Made by a program: the position numbers and the translations under genes. Positions 43,038 to 52,182 of a stretch of DNA of 64,000 nt are shown one piece after another. Under the pieces are notes generated by a model, which was not told the DNA's origin, searched no databases, and was given only the letters and a program-made list of their open reading frames with translations. How positions within the stretch are numbered: the first letter of the stretch is position 1; the number at the start of each line of letters is the position of its first letter. The stretch comes from an uncultured Lachnospiraceae bacterium (lineage in GTDB: Bacteria > Bacillota > Clostridia > Lachnospirales > Lachnospiraceae), in NCBI GenBank assembly GCA_910584915.1, contig CAJUDM010000007.1, positions 8,184-72,183 of the forward strand, given 5' to 3'.

Positions 43038-44816
43038 TCACGGAATCCTGTACCGTTTTCCCGGTACCTCCCACGCCCTGACTTCCCTGACCGACCGTTT
43101 TGCTTTACTTTCTATTAAATATATATTCCTGTGACTTCCTGTATTGTCCAGCAGAAAACCCGCCACGGCATAATCATGCAGTCCGGCCTGATACAAAATA
43201 TTTATCACATTTTCTTCGCCCCATCTGTCCACCCACAACATGATCATTTGACTCGAATCATCATATCCGGCAGATATTGCTTCTTTCACCGTCTGCTCCA
43301 CCTTCTCATCTTCCATCCAAAATGCCAGGAAGAACAGCCGGTGAAAATCGGACACCTCTTTATGATAACTTTCCATTATCCCGTCATTGTCAAGATCGCT
43401 GATAAAAACATTTTTCTCTTTCTTTTCGCCGGGATTCGCCTCCTGTTCCGCATCCCCTGCATACTCAATATACTTTCCCGACTGCTCATAGATTAAAGGC
43501 GCCTTCTCCAGTTCCTTTTGTGCCATATCGCGATATTCATCCTGACAAAATACAACAGAAGTATTCCGCTTTTCAGCCTCCAGGTTGAGCGTGACCGTTT
43601 CCACCAGTTTCCCGTCACGATACCCCTCCAGGATCAGTCCGCTCATCGGATACAATCCATTGTTCAGCTTATAATGGCACGCATAATTCTTTCCTTCCCA
43701 ACAGATCACATAAAACTCTTTTCTGACATGCTCTTCGATGCCGACTCCTGTCCTCCTATATCCACCGGTTTCATCTCCCTGAAACAGCACATACTCCCCA
43801 AATCCGCCCGTTCCTCCAAAATCCACCTCCGCAAAAATGTCCTCGACACCATCATTGTCAAGATCCGTCTTTACCATCTTCACATATCCGCTTCTGACGT
43901 CCTCCACAGCCTGCGCAATATCGGCACTTTTCACCGCCTCCGCCTCTTCCTCATCGGAAAGCTCCCTGCCGCTCTCCAGCGATGCAAGCAGTTTAAACTC
44001 CGCTCCCGCAGCATACGCCTCCGACAGCGTTTCCACCAGGCTCCCCGGTATCACTTCCTCCTCCCCGGGCGCATCATGGCACATGTAGTAAAGCTCTTTC
44101 GGCGCATACCCCTGGTAAAACTGTGCATATAATTCCCGCACCTCCGGATTCTTCTCCCAACCCTCTTTCTCAAAAGTTCCGCAGGCCGGGCATGCCCCAC
44201 TTTTGGGATCTGTCAGAACAATCCTGATCTCCTCTTCTCCGAGCTGACAGGAAATGCTGCGGACTTCCCGCAACGTAACCCCTTCCCACTGATACAGCCT
44301 CTCCCGCATCTCCTGTATTTTATACTCATCATTCCTGATATCGTTGTATCCCCAAAATGTTTTGGTATCATCCAGTTTTTTCTCGATATCATACCCTTCC
44401 ACTATATCCTCAGGTATAACTGCCTCCACAAACTGTGCGCCTGCCTCATCCCACAAAAAATGCCTTCTCTCCTTTTTCTCATCGTTATATATTGAAACGT
44501 CTAAATAACCGTCAAAATTAATATCCCTTTTCGCATAGACACACCCCTTCTCACTGAGCTCTGCCAGAGCTTCCGCCCACGTAACCTCAGCCGATTTTTC
44601 CTCCTTCTCTTCCTCCACCGACGCACAGGCGGCTCCTCCTTTTGCCGGATCATCTTCTGCGCCTCTCTCATCCTTCGCATGTATATCCAAACTTTGTCCC
44701 ACAGTGTGGGAAGCGGCATGATACTCACCGGCGTAACCGATCTCCACCGCCAGGACTAACACCACTATCCAACATTGTATGCCCGCCGCTTTTGTAACCC
44801 TCATTCCGAAAATCAC
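43038..44816 (-). CDS. Secreted or membrane-anchored protein with three calcium-loop-like motifs
   Basis: A 592-residue protein of unknown family. It has an N-terminal hydrophobic segment (about 11-29), an acidic linker, and three EF-hand-like loops: DINFDGYLDV near residue 98, DLDNDGVEDIF near 324 and DLDNDGIMES near 478. These resemble VCBS/FG-GAP-type calcium sites. A Cys pair (CPACG) occurs near 213. The start is GTG at 44816, overlapping the stop of the RsuA-HAD gene (GTGA); an ATG at 44804 is an alternative. It is probably extracellular, with no catalytic motif seen. Confidence 0.7.
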   Translation of the reverse strand: MIFGMRVTKAAGIQCWIVVLVLAVEIGYAGEYHAASHTVGQSLDIHAKDERGAEDDPAKGGAACASVEEEKEEKSAEVTWAEALAELSEKGCVYAKRDINFDGYLDVSIYNDEKKERRHFLWDEAGAQFVEAVIPEDIVEGYDIEKKLDDTKTFWGYNDIRNDEYKIQEMRERLYQWEGVTLREVRSISCQLGEEEIRIVLTDPKSGACPACGTFEKEGWEKNPEVRELYAQFYQGYAPKELYYMCHDAPGEEEVIPGSLVETLSEAYAAGAEFKLLASLESGRELSDEEEAEAVKSADIAQAVEDVRSGYVKMVKTDLDNDGVEDIFAEVDFGGTGGFGEYVLFQGDETGGYRRTGVGIEEHVRKEFYVICWEGKNYACHYKLNNGLYPMSGLILEGYRDGKLVETVTLNLEAEKRNTSVVFCQDEYRDMAQKELEKAPLIYEQSGKYIEYAGDAEQEANPGEKKEKNVFISDLDNDGIMESYHKEVSDFHRLFFLAFWMEDEKVEQTVKEAISAGYDDSSQMIMLWVDRWGEENVINILYQAGLHDYAVAGFLLDNTGSHRNIYLIESKAKRSVREVRAWEVPGKRYRIP

Positions 44817-46204
44817 CGCATCTTCTCCCTCTCCACGATCTGCCCGAACTCCTCAATATAGTAATCCGAAAGCCGTCTCTTCTCCCGGTCCGAATCCAGA
44901 GAGTAGGCATCCTGCACCGCGCAGACCTTCATCCCCGCATTCTTTCCCGCCATGATCCCCGCGGTCAGATCCTCAAACACAAGGCACTTCGCAGGCTCCA
45001 CCTGCAGCTCCTTCGCCACCGCCAGATAAATATCCGGCGCAGGCTTTCCCTTCTGCACCTCCGAGCCCGTCCTGATACAACTGATATACTCCGTCAGCCC
45101 GTGTATCCGCTCAACCGTCTCAAGCAGCTCCCTTGAATTGCTGGTGGCGATCCCCATCTTAATGCCCCTGCTCTTGCAGAGCTGCATAAATTCCCGCACG
45201 CCGGCTTTCAGCGGTACTTCCTTCTCATACTTCTCCCACGCCATCTCGTTCCAGTCCGCCATGATCTTCTCCACCGGATCTGCGATCTGAAAGCGTTTTT
45301 TAAAATAAACCGCCGTCTCATAAAAGCTCCAGCCCTCGATCTCCGCCTGCAAGGTGTCGGGCAGGGGAATCCCGAATCTCTCCAGATATTCCTTGTCGAT
45401 CCGCTTCCACATCCACATGGAATCCGCTATCGTCCCGTCCACATCGAAGATCACCGCCTCGATATGTTCCAGAGACGGACACTTATCCCTGAGGCTCTCC
45501 GCCTCCCCATCTGTCAAAAACCGGTAATCCCCCGGCTCCATATCCCCGTCCAGATACAACGTCCCCATCCGCAGCCGCTTTAAGTGCATCACCTTATTTC
45601 CCACAGCCGCAAGCATCCGCTTCACCTGATGGTAACGCCCCTCCATAATGGACAGATGGATCTTTCCATCTGCCTGTGTATTCACCCTCGCCGGCATGGT
45701 CATCTTCTCATCCCCGATATCCACGCCGCATTCCAGCGTCAGGATCTCTTCCGCGTGAAGCGGCATCTCCGGCGTCACCTCGTAGGTTTTCACCACATGC
45801 TTTTTCGGGGAGAGCAGCTCGTGCGCCAGCGCTCCGTCGTTTGTGATAAGAAGAAGCCCTTCCGTATCCCTGTCCAGCCTGCCCACCGGAAATAACCCTT
45901 TCGGAAAAGGGCGCTCCTCCCGCCTCTCCCATTCCCTTCTCAGAAAATCCAGCACCGTCTCCTCTCTCTTATCTTCCGTGGCTGAGACGATCCCCTGGGG
46001 CTTGTAAAACATAATATAGGTGTACTCTTCATAGACAATCGTTTGACCATTACAGTCAACAGTCGTCGTGCTCTCATCCACCTTCTCCTCCGGCCTTTTA
46101 CAGATTTCCCCGTTCACTCTCACCTGTCCCTTTTTGATCATCTCTTTTACACTGCTCCGCGTCCCGATCCCCGCATCGCAGAGATATTTATCCAACCGTA
46201 TCAT
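44813..46204 (-). CDS. Fusion of RsuA-family pseudouridine synthase and HAD-family phosphatase
   Basis: A 463-residue single frame. Residues 1-60 are an S4 domain, about 62-240 an RsuA/RluB-type synthase with GRLDRDTEGLL (catalytic Asp111) and EGRYHQVKRM, and about 247-463 a HAD hydrolase of the beta-phosphoglucomutase group with FDVDGTIADS (Asp254, Asp256), a helical cap and the ATSNSRELL and VFEDLTAGIMAGKNAG motifs. Both active sites look intact. The first half modifies 16S or 23S rRNA; the second should remove phosphate from a small metabolite. The two jobs have no known link. GGAGAACG precedes the ATG. Confidence 0.9.
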   Translation of the reverse strand: MIRLDKYLCDAGIGTRSSVKEMIKKGQVRVNGEICKRPEEKVDESTTTVDCNGQTIVYEEYTYIMFYKPQGIVSATEDKREETVLDFLRREWERREERPFPKGLFPVGRLDRDTEGLLLITNDGALAHELLSPKKHVVKTYEVTPEMPLHAEEILTLECGVDIGDEKMTMPARVNTQADGKIHLSIMEGRYHQVKRMLAAVGNKVMHLKRLRMGTLYLDGDMEPGDYRFLTDGEAESLRDKCPSLEHIEAVIFDVDGTIADSMWMWKRIDKEYLERFGIPLPDTLQAEIEGWSFYETAVYFKKRFQIADPVEKIMADWNEMAWEKYEKEVPLKAGVREFMQLCKSRGIKMGIATSNSRELLETVERIHGLTEYISCIRTGSEVQKGKPAPDIYLAVAKELQVEPAKCLVFEDLTAGIMAGKNAGMKVCAVQDAYSLDSDREKRRLSDYYIEEFGQIVEREKMR

Positions 46205-46374
46205 CCGTTCTCCATTCTACCTTATAGTATCCGGTTCTTTTTTAACTTCACACTCTCAAAAACAGTATGACACAATATAGTCAGTTTCTCTCTCAGGAAA
46301 CCCAAAAACCGTACTTCTAACTCACCCGTTCCCACATATACTGAACTAACAATAAAATCCACCTGTTAAAAACG

Positions 46375-47556
46375 ATGCCTGAAAAATCCGCTCTCTCCCA
46401 AAACTCCCCGCTTTTTTACGCCATACAGCTTCTTTTCCTGTCCCTGCTTGCAGTCTCCATCCTCCACTCCCCCACGGACGCCTGCGGTCTTGCCGCGCTG
46501 GCTCTCAAGCTGTGGTTTGAAAAAATGATTCCCTCCCTCTTTCCGTTCATGGTTCTCTCAGGGCTGATCGTCAGGCTGGATCTCGGCAAAACCATATCCC
46601 TTCCGGTCTATCCCATCCTCGGACGGCTCTACCGCATCAGCAGGACCATGTGTACAACGCTCCTTCTCGGTTTTCTCTTCGGCTTTCCCTTAGGCGCCAA
46701 AACCGTTGCCGAACAGTACAGCCTGAAACAACTGACAAAACCACAGGCACAGTATCTTCTCTCCTTCTGCAACAATATCGGTCCGGTCTACCTGCTCAGC
46801 TTCGCCCTGCCGCTTCTCGGTTTATCCGGCGACAGCGAAAACCACCTGCTCCGACTGGCTCTGACGGCAGGCTTTTTCGGCATCCCCTTGCTCTACGGCA
46901 TGATCCTGCGCTACACGGTGTATCGCAGCGTCTCTTTTTCCGCGGAATGCCTTCCCGTACATGTTCCCGATAAGGCGCCCGCTTCCCTCAGCGCCGCATC
47001 CACCCCGGAAATCAAAACTTCCGTCCCGCAGCCATCTGCGCTTTACAGAAAGCCCCGGAAAATGTCCGCGCCCCTCGACATTGCATCCGTCAGGTCTCAG
47101 CGCCCCTCCTTCATCTTTGCCCTGGACCTCTCTGTCACTTCCGCCTGCTCCGCCATCACAAGGCTCGGCGGCTACATGGTCTTTTTCATGGTCTGCAACC
47201 TGATCCCACGGCAGATATCACACCTGCTGGAAACACTCTTCCCGCAGATATCTCCTGGCAGTCTTGCCGCTCTCACAGCCCCTGTGCTGGAGATAACCAG
47301 TGGGCTCTCCCTGGCAAAAGACATCCTCTCTCCCGCCCTGTCTATGACCATGCTCACCTTCGGCGGGCTTTCCTGCTTTGCCCAGACCTACACCTGCATC
47401 CGGGAGACTGATCTGTCTTTCGGAAACTACTGCCTCCACAAGCTGTTCCAGAGCGCTATCGCCTTCTGTTTCTATACCCTGATTCTCTCTGCAGTCTTTT
47501 CTTTTCCATCTGTCTCTGTATTTTCTGCTTTTTCCGCCATCTCCCTCTTGCGATGA
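46375..47556 (+). CDS. ylbJ: Sporulation integral membrane protein YlbJ-like
   Basis: A 393-residue membrane protein with about eight hydrophobic segments and Gate/nucleoside-recognition features: LWFEKMIPSLFPFMVLSGLI, GFLFGFPLGAKTVAEQY and SFCNNIGPVYLLSFALPLLG match YlbJ/SpoVV-type proteins, which move dipicolinic acid across the outer forespore membrane. A long Pro/Ser-rich loop (about 195-240) is inserted in the middle. It is the only plus-strand gene recognised and ends inside the 3' end of the convergent amidase gene (101-bp overlap). The ribosome site is weak. It suggests a spore-forming ancestry. Confidence 0.88.
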   Translation: MPEKSALSQNSPLFYAIQLLFLSLLAVSILHSPTDACGLAALALKLWFEKMIPSLFPFMVLSGLIVRLDLGKTISLPVYPILGRLYRISRTMCTTLLLGFLFGFPLGAKTVAEQYSLKQLTKPQAQYLLSFCNNIGPVYLLSFALPLLGLSGDSENHLLRLALTAGFFGIPLLYGMILRYTVYRSVSFSAECLPVHVPDKAPASLSAASTPEIKTSVPQPSALYRKPRKMSAPLDIASVRSQRPSFIFALDLSVTSACSAITRLGGYMVFFMVCNLIPRQISHLLETLFPQISPGSLAALTAPVLEITSGLSLAKDILSPALSMTMLTFGGLSCFAQTYTCIRETDLSFGNYCLHKLFQSAIAFCFYTLILSAVFSFPSVSVFSAFSAISLLR

Positions 47557-48907
47557 GCAGAAAAACCAGAAGAGAGACCAAAAACCCCAGTACCATCAGC
47601 CAGAGGAACTCCGAGACATCGGAACTGCTGACCAGCACTTTGTCTTTCTCCTTCTCCGCATCCCTCTTCTCATACCAGCCCATGTCGATCTGGTGGGCAT
47701 CGCCAGAAGCCTCCACGGACGCTCCGTCCCCCGCACCATCTTCCGGCACCTGCGCCTCTCCGCCTCCCGGCGTACCCATGGCCTCCTGCCCGGAAACGCT
47801 GACGCCCGGTGTGATCCCGTTTTTCCCTGTATCCGCGCTCCCCCCCAGGGCGGGGATCGTCACGACCTCCGTCTCCGCATCCAGGTCATAGCCGTTGTAG
47901 ACCCGGCATTTCAGCGCGATATCCTGATCTGTGGGCACCTTTATCGTAAATTCCAGCTCGTGGCCGGAGGCTTCCCACTTTTGCAGTCCGCTGTAATGTA
48001 AGCCGCCGTCGATACTGTAATCATAGTACAAAAGCCCGCTGTCCTCATCCCTTCCGGTGAGAAGAAGGTTCACTTCCCCGGTCTCCTCCTTCACTCTCAG
48101 ACAGGTCAGCGACACATCCGCCGGCTCCGTGTCATCCGGCTTCACCACCCGCTCCGGCACTTCCACCTTCGGCTTCTGAAACTGCCGGTAATCTGCCCCC
48201 GTGGTCGGCGAATACAGCCCATAATACTTTGCCACCGCCGTAGCATCCAGCACCCCAAGCCTTTTCATCGCCTCCGTCGTCTCAAAACGCCCCGCATCCT
48301 CCCTGTGATCCAGATGGCAGTGCTCGATAATGCAGGCGGGAATATTGTAGTCCACACAATGCTGGATCACACCGTAATAGTCCGTCCCGTCCTTATTCAG
48401 CCTTGTCTTCACACCCCGTCTGTACAGGTCCAGTGTATCCATCTCATCCAGGCACAGCTCCCCGAAGCTTTTTCCCTCGGCATAATACCTCCCGAAAGCC
48501 GACACCCAGACCTCCGAACCGTAGAGCGTATGGTTCTCCGACATATTAAAATGAAGACAAAAGAAAAAGTCCGCATCCACCGATTTGGCATAGTCCGCCC
48601 TCTGCTGGAGCGATAATTCCACATCCTCCGTCCTTGTCAGGTAGACCTCCACACCCTCATACTTTTTCAGTTCCTCCGCCATGGCGTTTGCCACCACCAT
48701 AGTCATATACTTCTCCGTATATTTCCCATACTTTCCGCCCAGATTCTCCCCGCCGTGCCCTGGATCGATCACGATCTTTACCGGCTCCGCACACACAGTT
48801 TTTGCCGGCACAGCTACACAGAAAACAATGGGAAGCAGACAAAAAAATATCCCTTTCCTTATACTCTGAAATATACTTTTCAACATCTTACCACACTTAT
48901 TTTCCAT
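47456..48907 (-). CDS. Membrane-anchored N-acetylmuramoyl-L-alanine amidase
   Basis: About 483 residues: an N-terminal signal or membrane segment (about 15-38), an Amidase_3 domain with VIDPGHGG (zinc His), FFCLHFN and IIEHCHLDH (catalytic Glu and His), then a beta-sandwich-like region with SIDGGLHYSGLQKW, a Gly/Pro/acid-rich stretch, and a C-terminal span followed by a basic tail (RGRWRKKQKIQRQ). It cleaves the peptide from the glycan of peptidoglycan while tethered at the membrane. The ATG at 48907 has TAGGAG upstream; the hairpin element at 48919-49145 ends right at this leader. Confidence 0.9.
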   Translation of the reverse strand: MENKCGKMLKSIFQSIRKGIFFCLLPIVFCVAVPAKTVCAEPVKIVIDPGHGGENLGGKYGKYTEKYMTMVVANAMAEELKKYEGVEVYLTRTEDVELSLQQRADYAKSVDADFFFCLHFNMSENHTLYGSEVWVSAFGRYYAEGKSFGELCLDEMDTLDLYRRGVKTRLNKDGTDYYGVIQHCVDYNIPACIIEHCHLDHREDAGRFETTEAMKRLGVLDATAVAKYYGLYSPTTGADYRQFQKPKVEVPERVVKPDDTEPADVSLTCLRVKEETGEVNLLLTGRDEDSGLLYYDYSIDGGLHYSGLQKWEASGHELEFTIKVPTDQDIALKCRVYNGYDLDAETEVVTIPALGGSADTGKNGITPGVSVSGQEAMGTPGGGEAQVPEDGAGDGASVEASGDAHQIDMGWYEKRDAEKEKDKVLVSSSDVSEFLWLMVLGFLVSLLVFLLIARGRWRKKQKIQRQMEKKRLQRESGYRNRRR

Positions 48908-48918
48908 ACACGCTCCTA

Positions 48919-49145
48919 TATTCACAATGCAATTTCATTAAGTTAGCATCTTAACTCAGCCGTGAGGAACATAAAATGCTCAAGGAGCCCGTTAAAAAAC
49001 GTCGGCACTTAACGAGGTCCCCCACGAGTTTAGTGTCCGCTACGTTTTTTACCGAGCGAAAGCGTGGTGACGGAGCATTTTATGTTCCTCACGGCGTCCG
49101 GCAACCGTTAACTTAATGACGTTGATTCACAATGTATTCACAATG
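48919..49145. mobile_element. MITE-like hairpin element with flanking direct repeats
   Basis: A perfect 23-base inverted repeat (48959-48981 and 49073-49095) forms the core. It is extended outward by 13-base arms matching at 12 positions (48935-48947 and 49107-49119) and inward by CGTTAAAAAACGT-like blocks. The 11-base direct repeat TATTCACAATG flanks the whole (48919-48929 and 49135-49145) and looks like a target-site duplication. No coding frame lies inside. The remaining gap 49146-49330 holds nothing I can name. Confidence 0.65.
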
Positions 49146-49330
49146 ACAGGCAGCACCCTTTTCCCGATAAACCGACTCACGAGTGCAATGTCATCCGGCT
49201 AAACCTTTCACCACTCTTCATTTAAAAAAGACCGACTTCCTCGGAAACCGGCCATCTTCCACCCTTATCATTCTATAGCGATCCAGTCCTCGCGGAAATG
49301 CTGCATCCTCAATAGCTGCACATTCTTTTT

Positions 49331-49942
49331 CTACATCAGATCCAGATCTTCCTTCGATTCCGCAGTTCCTGCAGTGACAGGACCATTCTCCTCCAGTTCC
49401 TCCGGCATCGGCATAAGCTCCCGCCTGTTGGTGCTGATGATCTCCTGGTACTGCTTCATATGACCGATCAGGTTCTCATAATCGCCGGATGCGGTCTGGA
49501 TCGAAGAGGCGACGATATTTTCCACATGGGATAGCAGATCATCCGTATACTGCATCGCAGACATACGCATCTCATTGGCTTCCAGCACAGCTCTGTCCAG
49601 AATCTCCTGCGCCTGTCTGGTAGCCGCGCTCACCACCTCATCCGCCTGCGCATACGCCTGCTGCATGATCTGATGCTCACTGATGAGTTCCGTCCGCTGC
49701 ACTGTGGTATCTTTTATCAGCTGCTCCGCCTTTGCCCTGGCATCGTTTAAGATCTCTTCCTTATTCTGAATGATACGCTGATACCGCTTGATCTCATCCG
49801 GCGTCTTCACCCGAAGTTCCCGGATCAATTCCTCGATCTCATCCTTGTTCACCAGAATCTTGCTGCTGCTGAATGTCTGATATTTGCAACTGTCAATATA
49901 CTCTTCAATTTCATCGATTAACTGCTCTATTCTGCTGCTCAT
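49331..49942 (-). CDS. Coiled-coil protein, DivIVA/ATPase-stalk-like, unknown function
   Basis: About 203 residues, almost entirely helical: a charged N-terminal region (IEQLIDEIEEYIDSCKYQ), a long heptad region (residues ~50-175) rich in Glu, Gln and Ala (ILNDARAKAEQLIKDT, AATRQAQEILDRAVLEANEM), then an acidic tail. It resembles DivIVA-like or V-ATPase subunit H-like proteins often found next to coaD in Lachnospiraceae. GGAG precedes the ATG at 49942. It may organise cell-pole or envelope components; there is no catalytic motif. Confidence 0.75.
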   Translation of the reverse strand: MSSRIEQLIDEIEEYIDSCKYQTFSSSKILVNKDEIEELIRELRVKTPDEIKRYQRIIQNKEEILNDARAKAEQLIKDTTVQRTELISEHQIMQQAYAQADEVVSAATRQAQEILDRAVLEANEMRMSAMQYTDDLLSHVENIVASSIQTASGDYENLIGHMKQYQEIISTNRRELMPMPEELEENGPVTAGTAESKEDLDLM

Positions 49943-50063
49943 TCTCACTCCGTTTCCGTACCTGTCTCCATAAGACAGGCAGATCTGCCCGCATATCTGT
50001 CTTTCATTTAAACCAAAACCAATCTTTTTTCTCCCGGTATCAAAGCCAAAACCCTGATCAAAC

Positions 50064-50546
50064 TCAGTGCCCGTATTTTTCGTACATCATATCCCGCACA
50101 AAATCAGGCACACACTTAGAGATATCCCCCTTGAACATGGCGATCTCCTTCACTGTGGAAGAACTCAGATAAGCATATTCCAGACTGGTTGTCAGAAACA
50201 TCGTATCCAGATGCCCGTCGGACAAAATCCTGTTCGTCTGGGCGATCTGCAGTTCATACTCAAAATCCGTGATCGCGCGAAGTCCCCTGATCGATACATG
50301 GATATTGTTCTTCCTCGTATAATCAACCAAAAGCCCGCTGAAGGAATCCACCCTCACATTGGGATATTCCTTTGTCGCCTCTTTCAGCATTTTAACACGT
50401 TCCTCCACGGAAAACAATGGCGTCTTCATTTTGTTATCCAGAACGCTCACTGTCAGTTCGTCAAAAATCTCCGCCGAACGCCTGATAATATCCAGATGCC
50501 CATATGTAACCGGATCAAAACTGCCGGGATATACCGCTGATTTCAT
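50064..50546 (-). CDS. coaD: Phosphopantetheine adenylyltransferase
   Basis: A 160-residue CoaD with [16 protein letters not shown] (nucleotide-binding TxGH-type site), [20 protein letters not shown] and the C-terminal [10 protein letters not shown]. It adds AMP to 4'-phosphopantetheine, the fourth step of coenzyme A synthesis. AAAGGAGGCGG precedes the ATG. It lies 15 bp after rsmD, the common Firmicutes pair. Confidence 0.97.
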   Translation of the reverse strand: MKSAVYPGSFDPVTYGHLDIIRRSAEIFDELTVSVLDNKMKTPLFSVEERVKMLKEATKEYPNVRVDSFSGLLVDYTRKNNIHVSIRGLRAITDFEYELQIAQTNRILSDGHLDTMFLTTSLEYAYLSSSTVKEIAMFKGDISKCVPDFVRDMMYEKYGH

Positions 50547-50561
50547 TTGCCGCCTCCTTTA

Positions 50562-51116
50562 TTATAACACGCCTTTTCTCAAAAAAACATGTTTATTTGT
50601 TTTATAACATTTTTCTTTTTCGACATAAAAACCGTAATCTCCCGCAAATCCGAAATCTCTCCTCAGATCCGCCTCAAAGACAAGCAGAGTATCCTCCGTC
50701 ACATAGCTCCTGTCCCTCAGAACAGACAACAGCTTCTCATAGTGCCCGCCCTCATAGGGGGGATCGGCAAAGATCACATCCGCCTCCTTCTCATGGATGC
50801 CGTAGAGTGCTGTATACACATCCTGTTTCAGAAGCACCGCATCTTCCGTCATCTTCGCAAATTTCACATTGTCCGAGACACAGGCGAAAGCCTCTCTCCC
50901 GTTCTCCGCAAAATATGCCTTTTTCGCTCCTCTGCTGAGCGCCTCGATCCCGATCTGTCCGCTGCCCGCAAACAGATCCACAAACACACATCCGGGCAGA
51001 TAAGGCATCAGCATATTAAATAATGTCTCCTTGATCCTGTCCGAGGTTGGCCGCGTCTCAAACCCCGCCGGCGTCTTAAGCGGCAGACTCCTCGCCTTCC
51101 CTGCTATGATCCTCAT
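50562..51116 (-). CDS. rsmD: 16S rRNA (guanine966-N2)-methyltransferase
   Basis: About 185 residues: MRIIAGKARSLPLKTPAG, then RPTSDRIKETLFNML and the SAM-binding FVDLFAGSGQIGIEALSRGA, with the catalytic (D/N)PPY motif as FADPPYEGG. It methylates N2 of G966 in 16S rRNA. The ATG at 51116 has GAAGAGGAAG upstream; the frame opens further to 51176 with no good site. Confidence 0.95.
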   Translation of the reverse strand: MRIIAGKARSLPLKTPAGFETRPTSDRIKETLFNMLMPYLPGCVFVDLFAGSGQIGIEALSRGAKKAYFAENGREAFACVSDNVKFAKMTEDAVLLKQDVYTALYGIHEKEADVIFADPPYEGGHYEKLLSVLRDRSYVTEDTLLVFEADLRRDFGFAGDYGFYVEKEKCYKTNKHVFLRKGVL

Positions 51117-51239
51117 CTCTTCCTCTTCTCCCTTTCTATGATGCAGCTCAGGTAACCGAAGTTGCATCAAAACCAAATTTTAATAACTATACCGCACAGA
51201 TCACATAATCTGCCGCAGTTTGGCAATTCTATAACCGGG

Positions 51240-51450
51240 TCCGAACCGCTGTATTCCAAGCGGCGATACGGGCAGCTTTGTTGCGAGCCGGTCCATAACC
51301 GGATCCGAGCCGCCGCGAGCCGTTTTTTATTTCATAGGAAACTGCGTCCTATGAAACAAAAACGCTCCGCGAGGGTGCGCACTCCGCGCAAAGGAATATG
51401 GCTGCTGATGCAGCCGCGCTCCGGCGCGAGAGTCCGGCGAGCCGGACTCT
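51240..51450. repeat. Cluster of intergenic palindromes
   Basis: The 358-base gap 51117-51474 has no gene but several stems. One is CCGCT/AGCGG around 51247-51263. A second has perfect 10-base arms at 51330-51339 and 51347-51356, extended by T- and A-rich flanks. A third is GAGTCCGGC/GCCGGACTC at 51430-51449. The block 51257-51270 is the exact reverse complement of CGTATCGCCGCTTG in the tandem repeat at 56365-56490, so it belongs to the same dispersed family. Confidence 0.6.
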
Positions 51451-51474
51451 TTGTTCTCCACAGGCAGAATCCCA

Positions 51475-52182
51475 TCAGCGAATCACCTCGTAGCGCAGCC
51501 GCAGATAGGAGTTCTCCAAAACCACACATTCCTGCAGTTTCAGAACGCCCAGCCCCGACAATTCGCTCTGCGAAAGCAGGGATCTCCCATCGATCAAAGT
51601 GGAGGTGTCCCTGCCGCCGATCAAAACCGGAGCGACGACAATATCGACATAATCGAACAGCTTTTCGCGGAGAAACAGGCCGTTTAGCGTCCCGCCGGTC
51701 TGTATCGTTATCCTCTCACAGCCATATTCCGCCTTAAGCTTTACAAGTGCATCTTCCAGCGACAATTCCTTTTGATATATGATATGAAAATTGTCTTCCT
51801 CTATCTGAAATGCCGGATGCCTCTCGTTTGATGTGATCAGCACAAACTCTTTTGCCAGGGCACAGAAATACCGTATGCCGTTTTCCTGCAAATGGCTGTT
51901 ATCGATCATCACAAAGGACACCGGCTTCCTGCCTGGGATTTCCTTTGTGTTGACACCGATCTTAGCCTGAACCCTGCCGGAATTGAGCGTCCACAAATCC
52001 GTCGTCTGCTCTATCTCATAATACTGGTGCAGCCCCTCGCTGACTCCCGCGATCCGGGGAAAATCCTTGTCTACATCCAGATCGTCCGATGCCCCGGTGC
52101 TTATCTTCCCGTCAACCGACATCAGCATAAACAACGTTGTGACCGGCCTGTCCATGTTATCCGTCCTGGTCTGATATCCCAT
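51475..52182 (-). CDS. RibD C-terminal/dihydrofolate-reductase-like family reductase
   Basis: A 235-residue protein with the RibD_C fold: TTLFMLMSVDGKISTG at the start, TLNSGRVQAKIGVN, ITIQTGGTLNGLFLREKLFDYVD and the loop APVLIGGRDTSTL. It probably is an NADPH-dependent reductase of a pteridine- or pyrimidine-like substrate, though no riboflavin genes are nearby. Its ATG directly follows the stop of the topoisomerase gene (TAAATG), with GGTGAGAG as ribosome site inside that gene. Confidence 0.85.
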   Translation of the reverse strand: MGYQTRTDNMDRPVTTLFMLMSVDGKISTGASDDLDVDKDFPRIAGVSEGLHQYYEIEQTTDLWTLNSGRVQAKIGVNTKEIPGRKPVSFVMIDNSHLQENGIRYFCALAKEFVLITSNERHPAFQIEEDNFHIIYQKELSLEDALVKLKAEYGCERITIQTGGTLNGLFLREKLFDYVDIVVAPVLIGGRDTSTLIDGRSLLSQSELSGLGVLKLQECVVLENSYLRLRYEVIR

